A stretch of 45,159 nucleotides of DNA. Origin: JAAYYM01 sp964483155 (GTDB lineage Bacteria; Bacillota; Clostridia; Lachnospirales; Lachnospiraceae). The stretch spans positions 1 through 45,159 of the forward strand of contig CAZAAC010000019.1 in the NCBI GenBank assembly GCA_964483155.1, read 5' to 3'. Position numbers and translations under genes: made by a program. The notes under the pieces are model-generated. The model saw only the letters and a program-made list of their open reading frames with translations, searched no databases and had not been told where the DNA came from. How positions within the stretch are numbered: the first letter of the stretch is position 1; each line of letters begins with the position of its first letter. Shown here in pieces: positions 16,412 through 24,484 of the stretch.

Positions 16412-18079
16412 TTACGAATTTTTAACATTTGATAAAATGCATGCTCTATCAAGGGCATCATCTATATGGAGACAAATATTTTCTGTGCCAATTAATGTAG
16501 TAAAACCTGCTTTTTCCATTACTTGTAATGGCTGCTCATTAATATGTGATAATATTAATATAATATCATTTTTCTTACATTTTTCATAGACTTTTTGCAA
16601 AGAATGCAATGCGGTAGCATCAATTGCTGATACACTTCGCATTCGTAATATCATACATCTGATTGACTTATCAATCTCTATATTCATGAATTTATCTGCA
16701 GCACCAAAAAACATGGGGCCGCTGATTTCAAAAACACGGGTGTCCGCTGGAACCGTTTTTAATGTCATGCTATCAGGGTCATCATCTTCATCTATATATT
16801 TCCAGCTTAAAACTTCTGTCACATCGCTCATTCGTTTCATAAATAGAAACGCTGTCATTATCATTCCAATTTCAATTGCAACCACTAAATCAAACATTAT
16901 TGTAAGTAAAAATGTTGCAATAAGGACCAATACATCTGATTTTGGTGATGTTTTAACCAATTCAGTAAATTCTCTCCACTCACTCATATTATAGGCTACC
17001 ATGATTAGTATGGCTGCTATTGTCGGCATTGGAATTAGTGAGGCATAAGGCATAAGAATAATTAGCACAAGTATAAGTACAACAGAATGGGTCATGCCAG
17101 ATATGGGCGTCCTACCACCACTCTTAACATTTGCAGCTGTTCTTGCTATTGCTCCTGTCGCTGGAATTCCGCCAAATAAACCCGAAAAAATATTTCCTAC
17201 GCCTTGTGCAATCAACTCCATATTAGAACGATGTCTCGAGTTAATCATGCCATCTGATACCACGCAAGACAGTAGTGATTCGATTGCCGCCAATATTGCA
17301 ATCGTGAGAGCATCTGGGAAAATATTTTGAATCATTTTAATATTAAAGTCTGGCATAGATAAATGCGGTAACTTGTTTGATATTTCATAAAGACTTCCAA
17401 TTGTGTTAACGTTCATATTAATAGCTTTCACCATAATGATTCCAACAATAACGGCAATGAGTGACCCAGGTATTTTACGATTAATCTTAGGCCATATTAT
17501 CATAATTGCCAATGATATCATCCCCACTAAAAAAGCCTGCCAGTTAAACGTATGAAAGGTATGAATGATTTCTTTTATTTTCTCAAGTATTTCAATTGGT
17601 GTATTTTCAAAAGTCAGTCCTGCAAAGTCTTTCATCTGACCAATCAATATCGTTACTGCAATACCTGATGTAAAACCAGTGGTTATAGTATATGGTATGA
17701 ATTTAATAAGATTTCCAAGCCGTAAGAAGCCCATTAAAATCAATAGTAGTCCTGCCATAATAGTTGCAAGGATAAGTCCTTCTATTCCATTTTTTGCAAC
17801 AATTCCTGCAACAATTGTTGCAAATGCAGCGGTCGGACCAGATATATTGACACGACTACCTCCTAAAAAGGAAATTACAAATCCAGCAATGATTGCCGTA
17901 TAAATTCCCCGCTCTGGATTGACACCAGAGGCAAGTGCTAATGCGATAGACAATGGTAATGCAATGATTGCAACAATGGTACCTGCTGTAACATCTTTCA
18001 CAAACTGTTTCTTAGTGTATGTTTTCATGACAGAAAACAACTTTGGTTTTAACTTTTCCAATTCTTTATCTCTCCTCAT
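16412..18079 (-). CDS. SulP family inorganic anion transporter with STAS domain
   Basis: A 555-residue SLC26/SulP transporter. The N-terminal 400 or so residues are strongly hydrophobic (10-14 segments) and contain ALPLSIALALASGVNPERGIYTAI, SGPTAAFATIVAG and GGIPATGAIARTAANVKSGG, all characteristic. The C-terminal STAS domain follows, with SVSAIDATALHSLQKV. Substrates of the family include sulfate, bicarbonate and other anions; none can be assigned here. ATG 18079 has no ribosome site, whereas AGGAG lies 10 bases before an in-frame TTG at 18061, which may be the true start. The gene lies between a terminator and mutS, separating the functionally related miaB and mutS genes. Confidence 0.9.
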   Translation of the reverse strand: MRRDKELEKLKPKLFSVMKTYTKKQFVKDVTAGTIVAIIALPLSIALALASGVNPERGIYTAIIAGFVISFLGGSRVNISGPTAAFATIVAGIVAKNGIEGLILATIMAGLLLILMGFLRLGNLIKFIPYTITTGFTSGIAVTILIGQMKDFAGLTFENTPIEILEKIKEIIHTFHTFNWQAFLVGMISLAIMIIWPKINRKIPGSLIAVIVGIIMVKAINMNVNTIGSLYEISNKLPHLSMPDFNIKMIQNIFPDALTIAILAAIESLLSCVVSDGMINSRHRSNMELIAQGVGNIFSGLFGGIPATGAIARTAANVKSGGRTPISGMTHSVVLILVLIILMPYASLIPMPTIAAILIMVAYNMSEWREFTELVKTSPKSDVLVLIATFLLTIMFDLVVAIEIGMIMTAFLFMKRMSDVTEVLSWKYIDEDDDPDSMTLKTVPADTRVFEISGPMFFGAADKFMNIEIDKSIRCMILRMRSVSAIDATALHSLQKVYEKCKKNDIILILSHINEQPLQVMEKAGFTTLIGTENICLHIDDALDRACILSNVKNS

Positions 18080-18095
18080 ACAAATCTATTTTATG

Positions 18096-18111
18096 GGCGT
18101 TATGAAACGCC
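18096..18111. repeat. Small hairpin next to the miaB terminator
   Basis: GGCGTT (18096-18101) pairs with AACGCC (18106-18111) around a four-base loop. It directly abuts the larger terminator hairpin and would lie in the leader ahead of the SulP gene or just beyond the end of the miaB transcript. Its role is unknown. Confidence 0.5.
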
Positions 18112-18135
18112 AAAAGCCTTGATTCCAAGGCTTTT
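18112..18135 (-). terminator. Rho-independent terminator after miaB
   Basis: A perfect 10-base stem, AAAAGCCTTG (18112-18121) with CAAGGCTTTT (18126-18135), and a 4-base loop. On the minus strand the stem ends in TTTT, 20 bases after the miaB stop codon. It reads almost identically on the plus strand, where it is followed by TTTTT. It closes the proB-DUF896-cyclo-ligase-miaB unit that starts at the promoter near 21500. Confidence 0.75.
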
Positions 18136-18154
18136 TCTACAGTATTCTATTTGT

Positions 18155-19630
18155 TTATTCTATCTGCTCTCCAATAAAGTAAAAGCCTTTGCACTCATTA
18201 AGTTTTACCTTTACAATCTGTCCAACAAGAGATTTATCACCTGTAAAGTGAACTAATAGATTGCTTTCAAGGCGCCCTGTCAACATTGTCCCGTCCTGCT
18301 CATTGACCTCCTCGACCAGAACTGCTTCAATGCGATCATGATATCGTGCTACGGAAATTCTCGATGTTTCCTGCACTTCTTTTAGCACTTTATCAAAATT
18401 TGTCTTTATTTCTTCTTCTGAAATTTGATTTTCCATTGCGGCAGCTGGTGTTCCAGTACGTTTCGAATAAATAAAGGTAAAAGCACCTTCAAAGCCGACC
18501 TGCTTAATAACATCTATTGTTTCTTCAATATCTTCGGCCGTCTCTCCTGGAAATCCAACTATGATATCCGTTGTTATTGCAATGTCTGGCATAGCATTTC
18601 TTATTTTCTTAGCAAGTGCAATATATTGTTCTTTTTTATAGTTTCGATTCATCTTTTCCAAAATGATATTACTTCCCGATTGAAGTGGTAAATGTAAATG
18701 TCTGCAAATCTTTTTTGATTTTTTCATCACTTCAATCAGCTCATTTGACAAGTCTTTCGGATGTGATGTCATAAATCTGATACGTTCTAAGCCTTCGATT
18801 TTCTCTATCTCTACCAATAATGCCGCAAAACTAATCGGTGAATCGAGATTTTTACCATATGAATTTACATTCTGGCCAAGTAGCATAATCTCTACGACAC
18901 CGCTTTCCACGAGTCGTTCTATTTCACAAAGAATATCTTTGGGCTCTCTGCTGCGTTCACGCCCTCGCACATAAGGCACAATGCAATAGCTACAGAAATT
19001 ATTACATCCAAATATAATATTGATACCTGATTTAAAGAAAAATTTTCGCTCATTTGGAAGATTCTCAACTATTAATGCAGTATCCTTCATAATATCAATA
19101 ATGATACGATCTTTTTGTTTTATATGCTTATGTGTCACATGATTAATCGTATCATCCAACTGAAATCTTGCAATTAAAAGCTCTGCAAGCTTGAAAATAT
19201 TATGTGTTCCAAAGATGATATCCACAAAGCTATAGCTTTCCTTGATTTTTTCGATTACTGATGGTTCTTGCATCATACAGCCACAGAGTGCAATCAGCAT
19301 ATGGGGATTTTTCATCTTTAAGGTCTTAAGCCGTCCAAGTCGACCGTATACTCTTGTATTTGCATTGTCGCGCACTGTACAGGTATTATAGATGACAAAA
19401 TCTGCTGCTTCATCATCAGTCTCAATGTATCCGATTTCTTTCAGAATACCTGCTAACTTTTCAGAATCATGTGCATTCATTTGACAGCCGAAGGTAACAA
19501 TACAAAAAGTAAGGTCGCGTCTTAGCGTCGCGGCCTGCTGACTGATCATTCTTTTCGCTTGTTCTATATACTCATATTGGCGTGTAGTCTCCTCCATTGA
19601 GATTACTCTACTTTCAGTCTTAGAATCCAT
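18155..19630 (-). CDS. miaB: tRNA-2-methylthio-N6-dimethylallyladenosine synthase MiaB
   Basis: MiaB is a radical-SAM methylthiotransferase that turns i6A37 of tRNA into ms2i6A37, acting on the product of MiaA. The N-terminal UPF0004 domain has the three auxiliary-cluster cysteines in FGCQMNAHDSEK, NTCTVRDNANTR and ALCGCMMQ. The radical-SAM cluster motif CxxxCxxC is in FGCNNFCSYCIVPYVRGRE, and a TRAM-like domain ends the protein. At 491 residues it is slightly long because of about 40 extra residues at the N-terminus. GGAG stands before the ATG at 19630. It is the last gene before the hairpin terminator. Confidence 0.96.
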   Translation of the reverse strand: MDSKTESRVISMEETTRQYEYIEQAKRMISQQAATLRRDLTFCIVTFGCQMNAHDSEKLAGILKEIGYIETDDEAADFVIYNTCTVRDNANTRVYGRLGRLKTLKMKNPHMLIALCGCMMQEPSVIEKIKESYSFVDIIFGTHNIFKLAELLIARFQLDDTINHVTHKHIKQKDRIIIDIMKDTALIVENLPNERKFFFKSGINIIFGCNNFCSYCIVPYVRGRERSREPKDILCEIERLVESGVVEIMLLGQNVNSYGKNLDSPISFAALLVEIEKIEGLERIRFMTSHPKDLSNELIEVMKKSKKICRHLHLPLQSGSNIILEKMNRNYKKEQYIALAKKIRNAMPDIAITTDIIVGFPGETAEDIEETIDVIKQVGFEGAFTFIYSKRTGTPAAAMENQISEEEIKTNFDKVLKEVQETSRISVARYHDRIEAVLVEEVNEQDGTMLTGRLESNLLVHFTGDKSLVGQIVKVKLNECKGFYFIGEQIE

Positions 19631-19687
19631 TTTACATCTCCATTTGATAATTAATAATACTATTTTATGATACAGTTCTTATCTTTC

Positions 19688-20275
19688 TCATAGTTCTTCC
19701 AGCTCTGTCATCACAACATCTGGTCTGAAATCATGTGCTTCTATTTGTATAAAATCAACAATCTGGCAAGAATAGGCCACCCCTATTGTCACAACATTTT
19801 GTTTTCTACTATTATTCATATAAGCATCATAATAACCTTTTCCATAGCCGATCCGATTACGGTCATGATCAAAAGCAACACCCGGAATAATCATTAAATC
19901 AGGTGGCGGTGCTGGTTCAGAATTGATTGGCGGCTCGGCAATTCCAAAATATCCAGGGTTCACGACAGGCGCTCCCCCCTCCGTATATGACAAAACGAAA
20001 AACTCCATGCTATGCGTATCCATTCTGATTCTTGGAATTGCAATACACTTACCATCTTTTCTTGCATTCTCAATTAATGCAGACAAATCCACTTCATTAC
20101 AGAAGGCCATATAAATATACACGATATTTGCTTTTTTGTAAAATGATGTGGCAATTATCTTATCACAGATATATCTGCTTTTGGAAAAACACACATCCAT
20201 TGGCAGATTATTTCTAGCCTCCAGAATCCGTTTACGTATGCTATCTTTTGTTTCTAAATGGCCGTCGTCTTTCAT
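19688..20275 (-). CDS. 5-formyltetrahydrofolate cyclo-ligase
   Basis: This enzyme uses ATP to convert 5-formyl-THF to 5,10-methenyl-THF, returning the storage folate to the one-carbon pool that FolD and Fhs also serve. Family features are the N-terminal KDSIRKRILEARNNL, YMAFCNEVDL, the folate-binding region EFFVLS, and PGVAFDHDRNRIGYGKGYYD, the signature motif. I prefer the ATG at 20275 (GGAG six bases upstream, 195 residues) to the one at 20287, whose ribosome site is too close. It lies between the DUF896 gene and miaB in the proB unit. Confidence 0.93.
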   Translation of the reverse strand: MKDDGHLETKDSIRKRILEARNNLPMDVCFSKSRYICDKIIATSFYKKANIVYIYMAFCNEVDLSALIENARKDGKCIAIPRIRMDTHSMEFFVLSYTEGGAPVVNPGYFGIAEPPINSEPAPPPDLMIIPGVAFDHDRNRIGYGKGYYDAYMNNSRKQNVVTIGVAYSCQIVDFIQIEAHDFRPDVVMTELEEL

Positions 20276-20340
20276 TCTGTTCTCCATTTCTCCACTGAAG
20301 CTTGCAGTGCATTTAGTGATATGTTAAATGGTTTTAAGAC

Positions 20341-20556
20341 TCAATTTTCATTGAACTTCTCTCCCAGATTTGTAATCCTGCCATCCTTTTCCTGTATATT
20401 TATATGGTTTAATTGACCACGTAAATTTGCACGTACAGAAGCAATATATTCACAGCGCAATTCTTTTTGTTCTTCTTTTTCTGCATCTGTTAAATTTCCA
20501 TTTTGTGCTTTATGATATAATTCATTTATCCTTGCAATTCTTTCTTCCATTGTCAT
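20341..20556 (-). CDS. DUF896 (YnzC-like) small protein
   Basis: A 71-residue charged protein. MEERIARINELYHKAQ, LTDAEKEEQKELRCEYIA and SVRANLRGQLNHI match the YnzC/DUF896 family of small helical-hairpin proteins common in Firmicutes. Its function is not established; B. subtilis YnzC was first seen in the SOS-induced yneA operon. GGAG lies 9 bases before the ATG. It starts 14 bases after proB, in the position where proA is often found. Confidence 0.9.
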   Translation of the reverse strand: MTMEERIARINELYHKAQNGNLTDAEKEEQKELRCEYIASVRANLRGQLNHINIQEKDGRITNLGEKFNEN

Positions 20557-20570
20557 AGCATTCTACTCCA

Positions 20571-21419
20571 CTACATATTCTTAATATAATCAGAAAGATG
20601 AAAGTTTTCATCTTTATTTGCAGTAAATAATGTACCGTAATTGCGACCTTCCATAATCTTATGAATTACACTGGCATCTTTTCCATTTGCAATCAGCATA
20701 TCAGCGCCTGCCGTCGTCGCGATTTTGGCAGCATGCAGTTTTGCACGCATACCACCCGTTCCAATATTACTTCCTGTTGTATTCTTTCCCATCTGCATCA
20801 ATTCATCATCTAACACATGCACTGTATCAATAAATGTGGCATCTTTATTCCTATGAGGATCGTCTGAATATAGACCATCTATATCTGATAACAAAATCAA
20901 AAGATCCGCACCGACCAGCGCAGCAACAATTGCCGAAAGAGAATCGTTATCGCCAAAGGTATCCTCGATTTCATCTGTAGCGACAGTATCGTTTTCATTA
21001 ATAACCGGAATGACACCCAGCTTTAATAGTTCTGTAAATGTATTATATGCATTATGTCTGCTGAGTTTATTGGTAATCGTATTCTTTGTCATCAGAATTT
21101 GAGCAGTAATATGATTATATTCACCAAAAAGTTTTTGATAAATCATCATTAGCCGCGCCTGTCCTATCGCTGCACAAGCCTGCTTTATCGCAATTTCATC
21201 ATCTGTTGGATTAATGTTGACAGCTCTCTTTCCTACTGCAATAGCGCCAGAGGAAACAAGAATGACATCCTTGCCCTGGTTCCTTAATTCGCACAGCTCC
21301 CTAACAAGACGCTCCAGCATTGTTAAGTTTAGCTCGCCAGTTAAGCTGTGATGCAATGAGGAAGATCCTATTTTTACAACAATCCTCTGTTTATCTTTTA
21401 ATGATTTTCTTTCACTCAT
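20571..21419 (-). CDS. proB: Glutamate 5-kinase
   Basis: ProB phosphorylates glutamate at the gamma carboxyl, the first step of proline synthesis. The amino-acid kinase fold is shown by IVVKIGSSSL, VSSGAIAVGKR, NENDTVATDEI, FGDNDSLSAIVAALVGADLLILLSDIDGLYS and NIGTGGMRAKLHAAKIA. The C-terminal PUA domain of the E. coli enzyme is absent (282 residues against about 367), as is usual in Clostridia. The frame is open to an ATG at 21443; I prefer ATG 21419 because it brings the N-terminus into line with the family. The upstream sigma-A promoter makes it the first gene of its unit. proA is not in the window. Confidence 0.95.
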   Translation of the reverse strand: MSERKSLKDKQRIVVKIGSSSLHHSLTGELNLTMLERLVRELCELRNQGKDVILVSSGAIAVGKRAVNINPTDDEIAIKQACAAIGQARLMMIYQKLFGEYNHITAQILMTKNTITNKLSRHNAYNTFTELLKLGVIPVINENDTVATDEIEDTFGDNDSLSAIVAALVGADLLILLSDIDGLYSDDPHRNKDATFIDTVHVLDDELMQMGKNTTGSNIGTGGMRAKLHAAKIATTAGADMLIANGKDASVIHKIMEGRNYGTLFTANKDENFHLSDYIKNM

Positions 21420-21492
21420 AACGAATTCTCTTTCTACTAACATAATTTGAATTGGAATAATACTCCACTTTTGTTTGTAAAGTAACTATACT

Positions 21493-21521
21493 ATTATAGA
21501 TTATTTTCTTTAACATGTAAA
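21493..21521 (-). promoter_or_regulatory. Predicted sigma-A promoter of the proB-miaB unit
   Basis: On the minus strand TTTACA (complement of 21516-21521, 5/6 match to the -35 consensus) is separated by exactly 17 bases from a perfect TATAAT (complement of 21493-21498). Transcription would start near 21486, giving a leader of about 43-67 bases before proB. It lies in the 96-120-base gap after the FAD-dependent oxidoreductase gene. This is the best promoter match in the window. Confidence 0.75.
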
Positions 21522-21539
21522 TTGCAATATTTATATAAT

Positions 21540-23243
21540 TCATCCACCAATAATCCACTCTGCTACACGTAATCCATCCATGGCTGCTGAGGAAATTCCC
21601 CCTGCATAGCCTGCACCTTCTCCACATGGATAGATTCCTTTTATATTGCTTTGTCCACTTTCGTCCCTCACGATTCTGACCGGTGATGAAGTCCTGCTTT
21701 CAACGCCAGAAATAATTGCATCCGGTCTATTAAATCCGCGTATGGTACCACCAAATTTTTCTATTGCTTCAATCAGTGCCTCATTAATATCCTTCGGAAA
21801 AATTTCTTTGACATCTGCATATTGAAATGTTCCCTTCATACATGGTGCAATTTCTTTCTCAATACTTGCCTGCTGATTACATTGCTTTTCTTTTATGTTT
21901 TTATTAAAATCTATGCATGATTCTCTATAATCACCATATAATTGTATCGGAATATTACCATTTCCAATCTGATATGCTTTTTCTTCAAGCCTACGTTGAA
22001 ATTCCACGCCAGACAAGGGCTCACGATTCACAAAATCATCTGGTGTAACAGATACAATCAATGCACTATTGGCATTTACACCATCACGTTTGCTATAACT
22101 CATGCCGTTAATTGCCAATCGTCCCTCTTCCGATGATGCATTTACAACATACCCTCCAGGACACATGCAAAAAGAATATACACTGCGTCCATTACTAGCC
22201 TGATAGGTCAGTTTATATTCTGCTGCTGGCAAAATACAATCAATACCCTCTTTTTTTGCCTGCTCCATTTCCTTTGCAGCACGCACTCCATATTGACCTT
22301 CATTAATTTGTGACTGCAGATGCTCCATCCTTATCCCAACTGCAAAAGATTTTGCTTCCATTTTAATCTTTTTTTCAAGTAACATATAAAAAGTATCTCT
22401 GGCACTATGCCCAATTGCTAGCACAAGCATATTTGTCAATATAACATCTGGATGCTGGTTAATTGTGATTCCTTTTATTCTCTCATCCTCTATAATCAAA
22501 CCTGTCATTTTAGTAGAAAATAAAAAGCGTCCTCCCATTTTACAAATATATTCTCTCATATTTTTAACAATGTGAATGAGTTCATCAGTTCCGAGGTGAG
22601 GTTTACTATCATATAAAATAGATTGCTTGGCCCCAAATCTAACAAATGTTTCTAACACAAACCTGTTACGTCCCAAAGGATCTTTCACAAGTGTGTTGAG
22701 TTTTCCGTCAGAAAAAGTCCCCGCGCCACCTTCTCCAAACTGTACATTAGAATCAGGCTTTAATTTTTTTTTGCCACTCCAAAAATCTTCTACTGATTCC
22801 TTTCTCTGTTCAACGCTCTCTCCCTGCTCTACAATAATTGGATGATATCCAGCCTCAGCGAGTAAATAAGCACAAAATAATCCGGCAGGCCCGCTACCAA
22901 TAACCACTGGCGGTTTTGATGAAGCTGCATTTATACAAGCTTCTCTCTTTTTTAGATTAGAAAAAAAATGGTATTTAGCTTCACTTATTAACATAATATT
23001 ATTATCGTAAACAAATCTCACGACTTTTTCTTCATTTCTGGTTTTTAAATTTACAAGAACCGAATAAATATAATAAATATCTGGTTTTTTACGGGCATCA
23101 ATTGATTTTCTTATTATTTCATAGGTGAAAATATCTTTTTTTTCATCTTTGCTTTTGTTTAACTTTAGAAGGCTTTCTATTTTATGCACAAGATCATCTT
23201 CGCTATGCGATATAGGCAATTTTATTTGATTAATTTTGATCAT
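21540..23243 (-). CDS. FAD-dependent oxidoreductase, COG2509-like
   Basis: A 567-residue flavoprotein of the 'uncharacterised FAD-dependent dehydrogenase' family. An N-terminal domain of about 100 residues (KINQIKLPISHSEDDLVHKI, KSIDARKKPDIYYIYSV) precedes the dinucleotide-binding loop PPVVIGSGPAGLFCAYLLAE and EQGESVEQR. Further motifs are NVQFGEGGAGTFSDGKL, LVLAIGHSARDTF, FCMCPGGYVV and, near the end, GIYPCGEGAGYAGGISSAAMDG. The reaction is unknown. GGAAGG precedes the ATG at 23243. Its start overlaps the end of the next upstream flavoprotein gene by 14 bases, so the two are probably translated together. Confidence 0.9.
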   Translation of the reverse strand: MIKINQIKLPISHSEDDLVHKIESLLKLNKSKDEKKDIFTYEIIRKSIDARKKPDIYYIYSVLVNLKTRNEEKVVRFVYDNNIMLISEAKYHFFSNLKKREACINAASSKPPVVIGSGPAGLFCAYLLAEAGYHPIIVEQGESVEQRKESVEDFWSGKKKLKPDSNVQFGEGGAGTFSDGKLNTLVKDPLGRNRFVLETFVRFGAKQSILYDSKPHLGTDELIHIVKNMREYICKMGGRFLFSTKMTGLIIEDERIKGITINQHPDVILTNMLVLAIGHSARDTFYMLLEKKIKMEAKSFAVGIRMEHLQSQINEGQYGVRAAKEMEQAKKEGIDCILPAAEYKLTYQASNGRSVYSFCMCPGGYVVNASSEEGRLAINGMSYSKRDGVNANSALIVSVTPDDFVNREPLSGVEFQRRLEEKAYQIGNGNIPIQLYGDYRESCIDFNKNIKEKQCNQQASIEKEIAPCMKGTFQYADVKEIFPKDINEALIEAIEKFGGTIRGFNRPDAIISGVESRTSSPVRIVRDESGQSNIKGIYPCGEGAGYAGGISSAAMDGLRVAEWIIGG

Positions 23244-24468
23244 TTAATATCCTTCCCGCCAGTATTCCAGTGGACCATGCCCATTGTAAGTTATAGCCAC
23301 CACATGCACCATCAATATCAATTACTTCTCCTGCAAATAGCAACCCCTTTACAAGTTTTGATTCAAGTTGATTTGTAAGCTCTGCAGTATCAACGCCGCC
23401 TGCGCAAGTTTGTGCATGATCATAAGTATTCGTGCAATCAATTTCTATTTTGAATTTCTTTATCATTTCAGCATATTTCAGAATATCTGCATCACTTAAC
23501 ATCGCTACCTTGAGATGAGATTGCCATCCACATCTTTTGGCAAAAAGACTACAAAGGTTCTTATGGAATACACCAATCATAAATTTACTGTTTTCTTTAT
23601 CAGGATTATCCTCTATACGTCTATTTAAGAATGAAACCATATCCTCCATGAAAGGCATATCTGGCATAAAGTCAAGTTCTATCGAAACTGCTTTATTTTC
23701 CTGTAGCGCACGTGATGCTCTTCCACTTAATTGAAATACAGGTATCCCTGAGATTCCGTAATCAGTCAGTTGTAGCTCCCCTTCTTCTGCAGATATAAAC
23801 TGATTGTCTATATAAAGGTTCACAATTGCATCACAACGAATTCCGGAAATAGATTTGAAAAAATCATGCTTTGACTTTAGTTGCACCAAGGCTGGAACAG
23901 GCGTAATAACTGTATGTCCTAAGGATTTTGCTAATTCATATCCACTTCCATCCGAACCTGTCGCTTTTGCCGCCTTACTGCCAGTCGCAATAATCACCTT
24001 ATCAAACTCACATTTCTCGTTTTTATTTTGATGTCGTATTGTTAGCAAAAATTTATGTTCATTTTCTTTTGGTATAATATGCAACACTGTCGTTTCTGTT
24101 AAAACTTCAACATCTAGTCTGCTGAGTTCCATGCGTAACACTTCAAGAATCGCCGATGCCTGTCCTGAATATGGGTATAGCCGACCATCCACATTTTTTG
24201 TATAAATACCAAGTTCCGTAAAAAACTTCACAGTATCCGAATAACCACATTGAGATAATATGGCTTGTGCAAAACCAGGATGTGTTCCATGGTAAAATGC
24301 AGCTCCCTGCTCTACGTTTGTAAGGTTACATTTTCCATTACCTGTTACCAATATCTTTTTCCCAATACGGTCCATATGCTCAATAATAGAGACTTTGTGC
24401 CCGCCTCTCGCTGCTGTTATAGCAGCCACAATACCAGAAGCCCCTCCTCCAATAATCGCAACGTGCAT
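23230..24468 (-). CDS. FAD-binding oxidoreductase of the HI0933 / YhiN family
   Basis: A 412-residue flavoprotein opening with the GxGxxG loop (VAIIGGGASGIVAAITAARG), then MDRIGKKILVTGNGKCNLTN, which is the signature of the HI0933-like family. The middle contains VIIATGSKAAKATGSDGSGYELA. The C-terminus contains TCAGGVDTAELTNQLESKLV and LLFAGEVIDIDGACGGYNLQWAWSTG. The family is sometimes annotated as aminoacetone oxidase or BaiN-like, but its physiological substrate is not settled. GAGGG lies before the ATG. It forms a flavoprotein pair with the gene at 21540-23243. Confidence 0.9.
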   Translation of the reverse strand: MHVAIIGGGASGIVAAITAARGGHKVSIIEHMDRIGKKILVTGNGKCNLTNVEQGAAFYHGTHPGFAQAILSQCGYSDTVKFFTELGIYTKNVDGRLYPYSGQASAILEVLRMELSRLDVEVLTETTVLHIIPKENEHKFLLTIRHQNKNEKCEFDKVIIATGSKAAKATGSDGSGYELAKSLGHTVITPVPALVQLKSKHDFFKSISGIRCDAIVNLYIDNQFISAEEGELQLTDYGISGIPVFQLSGRASRALQENKAVSIELDFMPDMPFMEDMVSFLNRRIEDNPDKENSKFMIGVFHKNLCSLFAKRCGWQSHLKVAMLSDADILKYAEMIKKFKIEIDCTNTYDHAQTCAGGVDTAELTNQLESKLVKGLLFAGEVIDIDGACGGYNLQWAWSTGILAGRILNDQN

Positions 24469-24484
24469 GTAATCCCTCTTTTCT

